This document shows, piece by piece, positions 17,005 through 24,931 of a stretch of DNA of 64,000 nucleotides; the first letter of the stretch is position 1; each line of letters opens with the position of its first letter. This DNA comes from CAVVDY01 sp963815775 (GTDB taxonomy: Bacteria > Acidobacteriota > Terriglobia > Terriglobales > Acidobacteriaceae), in NCBI GenBank assembly GCA_963815775.1, contig CAWFIB010000001.1, positions 35,697 through 99,696 on the forward strand. Reading direction: 5' to 3'. The translations under genes and the position numbers were made by a program. The notes beneath the pieces are model-generated. The model was not told the origin of the DNA and did not search any database. It worked only from the letters and a program-made list of their open reading frames with translations.

Positions 17005-17040
17005 TCAACGTCGCTCGAGGGCGCGGTCGAAGGTCTTCAT
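17005..17040 (-). CDS. Putative 11-residue leader peptide with tandem Arg codons before argF
   Basis: ATG at 17040 overlaps the argB stop by four bases (ATGA) and opens a frame MKTFDRALERR ending in TGA. Three of eleven codons are Arg, two of them adjacent and right at the stop (CGA CGT TGA). It is followed by a stem-loop and a terminator hairpin with a T tract, then argF. That is the arrangement of a ribosome-dependent attenuator that would sense charged tRNA-Arg. The alternative is the chance or decayed start of a lost gene such as argD, which would commonly be expected around here. Too short for composition to help. Confidence 0.4.
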   Translation of the reverse strand: MKTFDRALERR

Positions 17041-17816
17041 GAGGCGATAACCTCGGTGCCGCACTCGATGGGATGAGTAAAGAATCCGGGCAAGACTTCG
17101 GCCTGGGTCGCGGGAAGAATCCGCACCCGGGCCACACCTTTCTTCAGCGCCTTGGTGCAGGCTTCCAGCTTGGGCAGCATGCCGCCGCTCACGGTGGCTT
17201 CGGCGATCATCTGGTCGATGGAACCAACCTCCAGCCAGCGCAGCACCGTGCCATCGGCATCCTTCACGCCAGGGACATCGGTCAGGTAGACCAATGCGTT
17301 GGCGCCGCAGGCAATGGCGCACGCCGAAGCCATGGCGTCGGCATTCACGTTGTAATATTCGCCGTCGTTTCCCAGCGCCAGGCTCGAAACCACGGGCACG
17401 ATGCCCGCCGACCATAGGCGCTCGATCCACTGGGAGTCGACGGAAACGATTTCGCCGACGAAACCCAGGTCGGGATGACGCTTCTTTGCGGCGCGGAAGA
17501 TGCGCAGATCGCCTCCGCAGATGCCGATCGCCGGCTGACCCGCCGCTCCGATCGCTGCCACCAGTTGCTTATTCAACCGGCCTGCGAGCACCATCATCGC
17601 GACATCGCGCGTCTGTTCATCGGTGACGCGCAGTCCGTTGACGAAGGAGGTCTCGCATCCCATCTGCTTCAGCGTCCGGCTCAATGCCGCGCCGCCGCCG
17701 TGCACGATCACCAGCTTGTGCTCCTCCCGACATAGACTGGGGACCGTCTTGGCGAACTTGTTCACCAGCTCCTTGTTGTCGAGCGCAGCGCCACCGATTT
17801 TCACGACGAGCTTCAC
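17037..17816 (-). CDS. argB: Acetylglutamate kinase
   Basis: 259 residues from a GTG at 17816 that overlaps the argC stop (GTGA). Features of the amino-acid kinase fold: LVVKIGGAALDN at the N-terminus, VIVHGGGAALSRTLKQMG, GLRVTDEQTRDVAMMVLAG, NVNADAMASACAIACGANAL and VYLTDVPGVKD. It phosphorylates N-acetylglutamate. At 259 residues it is of the short type that is usually not inhibited by arginine, since the N-terminal helix extension of regulated enzymes is missing. Confidence 0.94.
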   Translation of the reverse strand: MKLVVKIGGAALDNKELVNKFAKTVPSLCREEHKLVIVHGGGAALSRTLKQMGCETSFVNGLRVTDEQTRDVAMMVLAGRLNKQLVAAIGAAGQPAIGICGGDLRIFRAAKKRHPDLGFVGEIVSVDSQWIERLWSAGIVPVVSSLALGNDGEYYNVNADAMASACAIACGANALVYLTDVPGVKDADGTVLRWLEVGSIDQMIAEATVSGGMLPKLEACTKALKKGVARVRILPATQAEVLPGFFTHPIECGTEVIAS

Positions 17817-18859
17817 TGCAATCCCTCCTTCTCGTCGAAACCGAACATCAGGTTCATGTTCTGGACCGCCTGTCCGGCCGCGCCCTTCAAAAGGTTGTCA
17901 ATGCACGACACCAGCACCGCCCGCGTGCCATCGGGCGAGAGCGAAAAGCCGATGTCGCAGTAGTTCGTGTTCAGCGAAAACTTGATCTGCGGCAGCCGCG
18001 TCGCGCCAAAGACGCGCACCCACGGCTTGCCGGCGTAGAAGCTGCGCAGGCACTGCTCCAGCTCCTCGGCCGAAGCAGGCTTCGCCAGCTTCACGTAGAT
18101 CGTCGACAAGATGCCGCGCGGGATGGGCAGCAGGTGCGGCGTGAACTGCAACGAACCGCCGCTCAGGCCAAGCTGCTCCAACATCTCTCCGGTGTGACGG
18201 TGTCCGAAGACGCTGTACGCGCTGAAGTCGCCATTGACTTCCACGAAGTGCGTCTTCGACGAAGGCGTCTTGCCCGCGCCCGAAACGCCCGACTTCGAAT
18301 CGCAAATGATGCCGTGCTCGACGTCGACGTATCCGGCGCGAATCCACGGCGTGAGCGCCAGGATGATCGACGTGGGATAGCAGCCCGGGTTCGCCAGCAG
18401 TTCGGCATCTTTGATCTCGTCGGCGTGCAGCTCAGGCAAGCCATAGACTGCCTGGCTGTCGAGCTCCGCCGCCGCCCTCGCATCGGCGTCGTCGAAGCTG
18501 TACACCGCACGGTTGGCAGCGTTCTTCAGACGCCACGCTCCGCTCAGGTCCACCACGCGAAAGCCGGCCGCGATCATCTCGGGCGCAAGTTCGCGCGAGA
18601 ACTCGTGCGGCGTAGCAAAGAAGACACAGTCCACGCCCGCGTCCTTCATCCGCTGAAGCGAAAAGCTCACCAACGGGAAGCCGCCGTTCCCCGCAATCTG
18701 CGGATAGGCCTCGCTCAGGTCGGCATAGCTGCCGCTCTCACCGTTTCGTTTGAACAGCAGCGGCTTCTTTGCGTGCGGATGCCGCGCGAGCAGGCGCACC
18801 AACTCAAAGCCGGAGTATCCGGTGGCGCCAAAGACCGCGGGTTGTATGGCTGTGTTCAA
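17813..18859 (-). CDS. argC: N-acetyl-gamma-glutamyl-phosphate reductase
   Basis: 348 residues if started at the TTG at 18859 (reading MNTAIQPAVFGATGYSG); the frame is open further upstream to 18919, but that part runs into a palindromic repeat and looks noncoding. The NADP-binding GATGYSGFELVRLL and the catalytic Cys in LLANPGCYPTSIILAL are clear, as is VSGAGKTPSSKTHFVEVNGD. It reduces acetylglutamyl phosphate to the semialdehyde. Neither candidate start has a good ribosome site, which is unusual for this operon, so the repeat may have replaced the original 5' end. Confidence 0.93.
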   Translation of the reverse strand: MNTAIQPAVFGATGYSGFELVRLLARHPHAKKPLLFKRNGESGSYADLSEAYPQIAGNGGFPLVSFSLQRMKDAGVDCVFFATPHEFSRELAPEMIAAGFRVVDLSGAWRLKNAANRAVYSFDDADARAAAELDSQAVYGLPELHADEIKDAELLANPGCYPTSIILALTPWIRAGYVDVEHGIICDSKSGVSGAGKTPSSKTHFVEVNGDFSAYSVFGHRHTGEMLEQLGLSGGSLQFTPHLLPIPRGILSTIYVKLAKPASAEELEQCLRSFYAGKPWVRVFGATRLPQIKFSLNTNYCDIGFSLSPDGTRAVLVSCIDNLLKGAAGQAVQNMNLMFGFDEKEGLQ

Positions 18860-18874
18860 TTCGATCTGTCGGTC

Positions 18875-18991
18875 GGGCTGAAGCCCTCTTTCTCCATCTG
18901 TCGTCCCTACGGGACTCAAATTCGTTATTGCAGCCTACCCAGCACTCCGCTTCGCTCCGTGCTGGGCTAAGTTATTCCGTCCCTTCGGGAC
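18875..18991. repeat. Cluster of four short inverted repeats (REP/BIME-like) at the argC 5' end
   Basis: GGGCTGAAGCCC at 18875-18886, GTCCCTACGGGAC at 18903-18915, CCCAGCAC...GTGCTGGG at 18938-18966 and GTCCCTTCGGGAC at 18979-18991. The second and fourth are variants of one another. Such blocks are dispersed in acidobacterial genomes (from memory). It separates argR from argC and ends 15 bases before the proposed argC start. Confidence 0.65.
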
Positions 18992-19062
18992 TGAGATCCT
19001 GCCACCGAAACGGTTTCGCAACATGAGCGCGGTCCGAGAAACAATCATTTACGTAAACTGGC

Positions 19063-19503
19063 TCACCGAAAATAGCCGCGAATCCTTGCGGCCACCTTCT
19101 CTGCCTGTTTGGCGTCGGGGGCGATTACCAGAATCGTGTCATCGCCGCCGATGGTTCCTACGACCTCGTCCCATTCCTCGGCGTCAATCGCCGCCGAAAC
19201 CGGCTGCGCGCTGCCCGCGCTGGTCTTCACCACCACCAGGTTCTGCGCCGTGATCGCGTCGTAGACAAATTCGCGGATCAGGCGCTCGACCGAAGGAAGA
19301 AACGCGTTTTCCGAATCGTCCTGCGGCAGTTTGTAACCCTCGGACGTCTTCACCAGCCGAAGCTCATGAATGTCGCGCGACAAGGTCGCCTGGGTCACCC
19401 GGTGTCCCTGCCGGTACAGTTTGCGCCGCATCTCGTCCTGGCTGGAGATTTGCTGACTTGCTACCAGCTCCCGGATGGCGGCATGACGCGACAGCTTGGA
19501 CAT
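19063..19503 (-). CDS. argR: Arginine repressor
   Basis: 146 residues, the normal size for the family. The N-terminal winged helix carries SSQDEMRRKLYRQGHRVTQ and ATLSRDIHELRLVK; the C-terminal oligomerisation/arginine-binding part carries NLVVVKTSAGSAQPVSAAID, WDEVVGTIGGDDTILVI and the acidic pair expected to contact arginine. It heads the arg cluster and directly abuts a perfect palindrome at 19507-19536, consistent with autoregulation and control of the genes downstream. Confidence 0.95.
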   Translation of the reverse strand: MSKLSRHAAIRELVASQQISSQDEMRRKLYRQGHRVTQATLSRDIHELRLVKTSEGYKLPQDDSENAFLPSVERLIREFVYDAITAQNLVVVKTSAGSAQPVSAAIDAEEWDEVVGTIGGDDTILVIAPDAKQAEKVAARIRGYFR

Positions 19504-19506
19504 AGC

Positions 19507-19536
19507 AATAAATATACAGTGAACTGTATATTTATT
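19507..19536 (-). promoter_or_regulatory. ArgR-type operator: perfect 14+2+14 palindrome overlapping the argR promoter
   Basis: AATAAATATACAGT, GA, then ACTGTATATTTATT: all 14 positions are symmetric. AT-rich palindromes of this style are typical ARG boxes. It begins three bases before the argR ATG. It covers the expected -10 region of the promoter whose -35 is at 19551-19556, so binding would block transcription. Confidence 0.75.
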
Positions 19537-19556
19537 CCATTGGACGAAGATGTCAA
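19526..19556 (-). promoter_or_regulatory. Probable argR promoter
   Basis: On the minus strand a consensus TTGACA lies at 19556-19551. About 16 bases later comes TAAATA (19534-19529) as a candidate -10, inside the palindromic operator. Transcription would start about 15-20 bases before the argR ATG, leaving a very short leader with no clear Shine-Dalgarno site. Confidence 0.5.
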
Positions 19557-19648
19557 GTAAAAGTTGCGGAAAGATGCCGAAGTTTTTGCGGCGAATGGTG
19601 TCCGATTACAAGGGGTTTGTCCGAATGAGATGATGGAGGGCGTCAACC

Positions 19649-20374
19649 ATGGAAAACGCCGAGCGCATCGACTACGGGAATGACGAGAACCAGTTCTTCG
19701 AGCTGTGGCGGCCGGAGAATGCAACCGGCGCTGCAGTGATGATCCACGGCGGCTTTTGGCGCGCGAGGTACGACCTGAGCCATGCGCGGCCGTTCTGTGC
19801 AGCTCTGGCCGCGCGCGGCGTGCTCACCGCCAATCTGGAATACCGGCGCGTGGGTCAGCCGGGAGGCGGATGGCCGGGAACGTTTGAAGACGTGGTCGCA
19901 GGAGTCAAGTGTGCGAGCGAACGCATGGGCCGAGCGCCTATAGTGATCGGGCACTCTGCCGGCGGGCATCTGGCTCTGCTGGTCGCGAGCCAAGCGATCC
20001 CGCTGCGAGCGGTCGTAGCGCTAGCTCCGGTTGCTGATTTGCGGCTTGCGTACGAATTGAATCTCGGCAATGGGGCTGTGAGGGAGTTTCTGGGAGCGAC
20101 GCCGGAATCCGATGTCGAGCTCTATGATCGCGCATGCCCATCAAGGAAGGCTTCGGCAGTTCGGCGAGTGCTCGTGCATGGAACAGAAGATGAAGTCGTG
20201 CCAATCGCAATTTCGCGAGCGTATGTTGCGGCGCGGAAGAACGATCCTGAGCCGCCAACGCTTATCGAGATCCCGAAGGCGACGCACATGGAGTTAATCG
20301 ATCCCGAATCACCTGCAGGTGCAAGTGTGATCGAGCTGGTGGTTCGGCTGATTCAGACTGGTAGCGCTAGGTAA
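19649..20374 (+). CDS. Kynurenine formamidase-like alpha/beta hydrolase
   Basis: 241 residues, ATG at 19649 after GGAGGG. The oxyanion-hole motif MIHGGFWRARYDLSHA, the nucleophile elbow IVIGHSAGGHLALLVA, and ALAPVADLRLAYELN and KATHMELIDP (His) give the catalytic set. The HGGFW motif is the one seen in animal-type arylformamidases and their bacterial relatives. It lies tail-to-tail with kynureninase, their 3' ends overlapping by eight bases, so hydrolysis of N-formylkynurenine is the likely job. It is on the opposite strand from the rest of the pathway and thus separately transcribed, with a start 145 bases from argR. Confidence 0.8.
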   Translation: MENAERIDYGNDENQFFELWRPENATGAAVMIHGGFWRARYDLSHARPFCAALAARGVLTANLEYRRVGQPGGGWPGTFEDVVAGVKCASERMGRAPIVIGHSAGGHLALLVASQAIPLRAVVALAPVADLRLAYELNLGNGAVREFLGATPESDVELYDRACPSRKASAVRRVLVHGTEDEVVPIAISRAYVAARKNDPEPPTLIEIPKATHMELIDPESPAGASVIELVVRLIQTGSAR

Positions 20375-21641
20375 GAGCGGCGAGAAAGCGCTGCACGAAC
20401 CGATATACATCGCTATACGTGTTGTACAGCGGCACAGGGGCGACACGGACGATGTCGGGCTCGCGCCAGTCGCAGAGGATGCCTTCGCCGATCAGGCGGT
20501 CGAGGACCGCACGGCCATTCTGAGCAATGCGGATGGAGAGCTGCGCTCCGCGCTGCTCCGGTTGGCGCGGTGTGATGATGGTGAACTTGTTCGATCTCTC
20601 CAGGTCGAGCAGAAATTCCAGATAGCCGGTGAGCGAGATGCTCTTCTGGCGAAGCTGTTTGATGCCTGCTGCGGCGAAGATCTCCAGCGAAGCGCGCAGC
20701 GGCGCCAGCGCCATGATGGGAGGATTACTCAACTGCCAGCCCTCGGCGCCGGTCATCGGCTGAAAGTTGGGACCCATCTTGAAGCGAGTGTCCTGATCGT
20801 GCCCCCACCATCCCGCAAAACGGGGCAGGTCCCACGCAAGCGCGTGGCGCTGGTGAACGAAGCATCCGCCTACGCATCCCGGGCCGCTGTTCAGGTACTT
20901 GTAGGTACACCACACGGCGAAGTCGACGTCCCAGTCGTGCAGCTTGACGGGGATGTTTCCCGCAGCGTGCGCCAGGTCGAAGGCCACCATGCATCCCTGC
21001 GCGTGTCCGGCGCGCGTGATCCCCTGCATGTCGAAGAGCTGACCGGTGGCGTAGTTGACACCACCAAGCATGACTAGCGCGATCGAAGGGCCTTCGCGCT
21101 CCAGCAGCGCTTCGATGTCTTCGTGGCGAATGGTCGCCTCGGATGGGCGCGGCTTCAACTCAGTGAGCGACCGAGCCGGATCGAATCCGTGAAAGCGAAT
21201 CTGCGAGCCGACGGCGTAACGGTCCGAAGGAAAGGCCCCGGCCTCGATCACAATCTTGTGGCGCTGCGGCGTGGGGCGATAGAACGAGACCATCATCAGG
21301 TGAAGGTTCGCCGTCAGCGAGTTCATCACCACCACTTCGGCGGGCTGCGCACCAACCACGCCTGCCATGTTCACGGTCAGCAGGCGGTGATAGGGCATCC
21401 ACGGATGGCGCCCGTGAAAGTGGGCCTCGACGCCCAGCCTTGCCCAGTCGTCGAGTTCCTGCTCGATGTAGTCACGCGCGCGCTTGGGCTGGAGCCCGAG
21501 AGAATGTCCGCAGAGATAGACGGAGGTGCTACCGTCCGGCGCCGGCGGGATGTGAAACTGATCGCGAAAGGAAGCCAGCGGATCGCGCTCGTCCATGTCG
21601 GCGGCGAAGGCAGCGGAAGTATCGAAGCTCACGGTCCCCAT
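20367..21641 (-). CDS. kynU: Kynureninase
   Basis: 424 residues, standard length. PLP enzyme of fold type I: substrate loop GSTSVYLCGHSLGLQPKRA, VVMNSLTANLHLMMVSFYRP, AFDLAHAAGNIPVKLHDWDV and the lysine motif AVWCTYKYLNSGPG. It cleaves (3-hydroxy)kynurenine to (3-hydroxy)anthranilate and alanine. The ATG follows the kmo stop directly (TAGATG). It is the last gene of the minus-strand kynurenine operon. Confidence 0.95.
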   Translation of the reverse strand: MGTVSFDTSAAFAADMDERDPLASFRDQFHIPPAPDGSTSVYLCGHSLGLQPKRARDYIEQELDDWARLGVEAHFHGRHPWMPYHRLLTVNMAGVVGAQPAEVVVMNSLTANLHLMMVSFYRPTPQRHKIVIEAGAFPSDRYAVGSQIRFHGFDPARSLTELKPRPSEATIRHEDIEALLEREGPSIALVMLGGVNYATGQLFDMQGITRAGHAQGCMVAFDLAHAAGNIPVKLHDWDVDFAVWCTYKYLNSGPGCVGGCFVHQRHALAWDLPRFAGWWGHDQDTRFKMGPNFQPMTGAEGWQLSNPPIMALAPLRASLEIFAAAGIKQLRQKSISLTGYLEFLLDLERSNKFTIITPRQPEQRGAQLSIRIAQNGRAVLDRLIGEGILCDWREPDIVRVAPVPLYNTYSDVYRFVQRFLAALT

Positions 21642-23006
21642 CTACACTCCCGCCAGCGGAGTTAGCTCGCGCTGTACCAGAATCTCAGCCTTGCTCCAGT
21701 CGAGGTCCTCAATGCGCTGCACCGAATCGCAGAGCTCGCCGAGCATGCGGTCCTGGATGGCTCCGCGTGCGGCGGCGACGGAGTACGGCGTGCGATGGAA
21801 GGTCACCATGGCGTATTTGGGGACGAAGCGTTTGGGATACCGCTTCTCCAACTCAAGCTCAACTTTCTTGCGGAAGAGGAAGTGCGGATCGGCGACGCGG
21901 TCGCGCATCTCGACAAAGTTTTCGATGGCGAGGTCGGCGATGGCATCGGTGTCGGCCTTGCGAGATTTCTCGAACGCAGAGAAGAGCACCGGCCAGTCGG
22001 AGCCATGGCGATCGAGAAGTTCGAGGAAATACGTGCAGTCCTCAAAGGCGCAGTTCATGCCCTGGCCGAAGAAAGGCACGATGGCGTGCGCCGCGTCCCC
22101 CAGCAGCAGCGCTTTGCCGTCAACGTACCAGGGTGAGCACTTGATGGTGACCATTGCGCCAGTCGGATTGGCGAAAAAGTTATCGACCAGGTTCGGCATC
22201 AGGCGCAAGGCGTCGGGGAACTGCGTCTCGAAGAATGAAAGTAGCTTGGCTTCGTTGTCAAGCGCCGCGAAGCTGGCATCGCCCTCAAACGGCAGGAAGA
22301 GGATGCATCCGAAGGTGCCGTCGATGTTGGGCAAGGCGATCAACATGAAGATGCCGCGCGGCCAGATGTGCAACGCGTGGGTCTCCATGACGTGGCGGCC
22401 GCCGGGCCCGGCGGGGATGGTGAGCTCCTTGTAGCCGTAGTCGAGGTAATGTTGCGAGAAGTTGAAACGCGGCAGCTTCAGCATCTCGTTGCGAATGGCA
22501 GACGCGGCGCCATCTGCACCAATCACGACATCCGAGGCAAGCGATTTGTCCTCGCCGGTTTCTTCGTTCCGCAGATGAACGTCACCGGTGCGCAGATCGA
22601 ATCCGGTGCAGCGCTGGTTGAAGTGAATGGTCACGCCGTTCTTCTCGGCCGCGTTCATGAGCGCGATGTTCAAGTCGGCGCGCGAGATCGAGTTGATGAC
22701 CTCAGTCTCGTCTTTGCCATAGGGCATGAAGGTCAGCTCGCCGGCGACAGAGTGCATCATGCGGCCGCGCATGGGGATGATGATGTTCTCGACATCGTGC
22801 CACAGGCCAGCTTCTTGCAAGGCGTGAATGCCGCGGGTAGAGAGCGCCAAATTGATAGAGCGGCCCGCACTGATTTGCACCTGGCGCATGTCAGGCCGGC
22901 GTTCATAGAGCCGAACCGGGAAGCCGCGCTTCACCATAGAAATGGCGAGCAAGGGCCCGGTGAGTCCGGAACCGATCAGGGTGACTTGGCTGCGCTCCGG
23001 GCTCAT
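21642..23006 (-). CDS. kmo: Kynurenine 3-monooxygenase
   Basis: 454 residues. FAD-binding GxGxxG in TLIGSGLTGPLLAISMVKRG, RSINLALSTRGIHALQEAGL, DVVIGADGAASAIRNEML (DG motif) and LLLGDAAHAIVPFFGQGMN (GD motif) identify the class A flavoprotein hydroxylase; FEDCTYFLELLD and YPKRFVPKYAMVTFHRTPY are typical of KMO. It makes 3-hydroxykynurenine with NADPH and O2. The ATG overlaps the stop of the upstream fusion gene by four bases. Confidence 0.95.
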   Translation of the reverse strand: MSPERSQVTLIGSGLTGPLLAISMVKRGFPVRLYERRPDMRQVQISAGRSINLALSTRGIHALQEAGLWHDVENIIIPMRGRMMHSVAGELTFMPYGKDETEVINSISRADLNIALMNAAEKNGVTIHFNQRCTGFDLRTGDVHLRNEETGEDKSLASDVVIGADGAASAIRNEMLKLPRFNFSQHYLDYGYKELTIPAGPGGRHVMETHALHIWPRGIFMLIALPNIDGTFGCILFLPFEGDASFAALDNEAKLLSFFETQFPDALRLMPNLVDNFFANPTGAMVTIKCSPWYVDGKALLLGDAAHAIVPFFGQGMNCAFEDCTYFLELLDRHGSDWPVLFSAFEKSRKADTDAIADLAIENFVEMRDRVADPHFLFRKKVELELEKRYPKRFVPKYAMVTFHRTPYSVAAARGAIQDRMLGELCDSVQRIEDLDWSKAEILVQRELTPLAGV

Positions 23007-24928
23007 GCGTGAGTAGGCTTCGACTCTGGCTGATGAAGCATGGTGCGGGCTTCCCAGAGTTCGGGGAAGAGACGCTTGCCGAGTGTAGTGCGGAGGTACG
23101 CGGAGCCTTCGCTGCCTCCCGTGCCGCGGCGCGCGCCGATGATGCGCTCGACCACTTGAATGTGGCGCAGGCGCCAGGCCACCACCAGCTCGTCAAATTC
23201 GGTCAGGCGCTCGCAGAGGTCGATCCAGTCGCGATAGTTGCGCTCGTCTTCATAGACGTTGCGGATGGCTTCGGCGCGTTGCTGAAAGCGCTCTTCTTCG
23301 GGGGCACCGGACGGCAGTGATGGAAGCTTGCCTATGGTCGCGAGGGCATCGAAGAAGGCATCGCGCAAGGAAGGTGCGTGCAGCCGCTGCTCGAGGCGGG
23401 CGTGGGCTTCGGGATCATGGGCGTGATGTTGGAGGAGCTTCTCATCTTTCAATCCGCAGAGAAATTCGATCTCGCGGAACTGCTCCGACTGGAAACCGCT
23501 GGCCGGCTCCAGCCTTTCGCGGAAGGCCATGAAGTGCGTCGGTAGCATGGTTTCGAGAATGGTGAACTGCGTCACCAGCACGCGCATGATCTCGGTGCAA
23601 CGGCGGAGCAAGCGCGCGGCTTCATACACCTGGTCGCGCCATTGCCGCGAAGCGACATTGGAAAGGCTTTCGACGACCGCGTCCAGGTCGTGCAGCAATT
23701 CCTTGAACCACAACTCGTAGGTCTGGTGAATGATGATGAACAGCAACTCATCGTGCGTCGGCGGAGACGAAAGCTGGTGTTGCAGCCTCAGCAGATCGGG
23801 AACGCGCAGGTAGGAGCTATAGTTCAACAGGCCATCCGGGTGCGACGCAGCATTCCCATCCGCCCGGCCCATGGGACAGCCGGAGCTTTCCAAGGTTGCG
23901 GACGCTTGTGCCACAATGTCAGACTTAGCTTTGTCCCCACCAACTCCAAAGAACTCGGCGGCATTGCCGGCCAGCAGTTTCGCCTTGGCCTGCGAGGACA
24001 ATTCGCTCTGGCGAATCAGGTCGCCAATGTGCTCCTCGCCAAGCGGGTAAGGATAGTCCGAGCCTAGCAATACGCGATCTTCGCCCATCACATCAACGAG
24101 AAGTTTCAAAGAGCGCTGATCGAAGACGGCGGAGTCAACGGCAAAGCGGTCCACGTAGTGTGCGGGCGGAAACTCAGCCCCGCCGCGCGCCAGGGGCTGA
24201 TGTTCCCAGGCGTTTTGCATGCGGCCCAGCAGGAAAGCGAAGCTGCCACCGCCATGCGCGAAGCAAAGCCTCAATGATTTCGGCAGCCGGTCGAAGGCGC
24301 CGCTGAGGACCAAAGCCGCAACCGCAAGCTGGGTTTCGGCGGGCATGGCGACGGTCCAGGGCATCATGTACCTGGGCATGCGCTCCGGCGCCATCATGTC
24401 CCAGGGGTGCACGAGGACGGCAGCGCCTTCGTTGGCGCAGTGATGCAGGAAAGTCTCGATGCCGGGATCGTCAAGGTTCTTCGGCCCGACGTGATTGCCG
24501 ATCTGCACACCGACATGCCCGGCCTTCATGCATCGTGTCAGCTCGGCACACGAGGCGTCGATGTCCTGAAGCGGAACCTGGCAGAGGGCCCGCAGCCGGC
24601 CGTTGCCATGGCTGCACAATTCCAGCGCAGCATCGTTAAAGATTTGCGCAACTTCCAGCGCCTGATCGGCGGGGCGGTGATAGGAAAACAACACTGGCGT
24701 CGCGGAGACAATCTGCAAATCGATGCCTTGCTGGTCCAACTCCTCAAGCCGAACCACCGGATTCCAGCAAGCCTGTTTTATGAGGCGGAACTCGCGGTTT
24801 CCCTGCATGACCATGCCTTCCCCGTTGCCGAGGTGCTTCAGCCATGGCCAGTCCGGAGTGCCGAAGCGCTCAGCGAGGTCGGGCCAGGATTGGGGAAAGA
24901 AATGGGAATGAATGTCGATTGTCCGCAT
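23003..24928 (-). CDS. Fusion: aminocarboxymuconate-semialdehyde decarboxylase + tryptophan 2,3-dioxygenase
   Basis: 641 residues in one uninterrupted frame from the ATG at 24928 (GGAGG nine bases ahead; a TTG precedes it). Residues about 2-330 are ACMSD: the metal site IDIHSHFFP, AVLVHPWDMM, LCFAHGGGSFAFLLGRM and LLGSDYPYPLGE. About 35 linker residues follow. From about 366 it is a heme tryptophan dioxygenase: ELLFIIIHQTYELWFKELLH, FMAFRERLEPASGFQSEQFR, and WRLRHIQVVERIIG with GTGGSEGSAYLR. All key residues of both enzymes seem present, so both should be active. TDO catalyses the first step of the pathway and ACMSD a step four enzymes later. I know of these as separate proteins. Confidence 0.93.
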   Translation of the reverse strand: MRTIDIHSHFFPQSWPDLAERFGTPDWPWLKHLGNGEGMVMQGNREFRLIKQACWNPVVRLEELDQQGIDLQIVSATPVLFSYHRPADQALEVAQIFNDAALELCSHGNGRLRALCQVPLQDIDASCAELTRCMKAGHVGVQIGNHVGPKNLDDPGIETFLHHCANEGAAVLVHPWDMMAPERMPRYMMPWTVAMPAETQLAVAALVLSGAFDRLPKSLRLCFAHGGGSFAFLLGRMQNAWEHQPLARGGAEFPPAHYVDRFAVDSAVFDQRSLKLLVDVMGEDRVLLGSDYPYPLGEEHIGDLIRQSELSSQAKAKLLAGNAAEFFGVGGDKAKSDIVAQASATLESSGCPMGRADGNAASHPDGLLNYSSYLRVPDLLRLQHQLSSPPTHDELLFIIIHQTYELWFKELLHDLDAVVESLSNVASRQWRDQVYEAARLLRRCTEIMRVLVTQFTILETMLPTHFMAFRERLEPASGFQSEQFREIEFLCGLKDEKLLQHHAHDPEAHARLEQRLHAPSLRDAFFDALATIGKLPSLPSGAPEEERFQQRAEAIRNVYEDERNYRDWIDLCERLTEFDELVVAWRLRHIQVVERIIGARRGTGGSEGSAYLRTTLGKRLFPELWEARTMLHQPESKPTHA

Positions 24929-24931
24929 CAA

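Noticed and set aside
17005..17040. Start of a broken argD
   Set aside because: Only eleven codons, with no aminotransferase-like sequence in any frame after it; the tandem Arg codons followed by a terminator hairpin fit a leader better, although loss of argD cannot be excluded.
17684..18970. Plus-strand frame of 428 codons
   Set aside because: Antisense to argB and argC; Arg-rich shadow translation.
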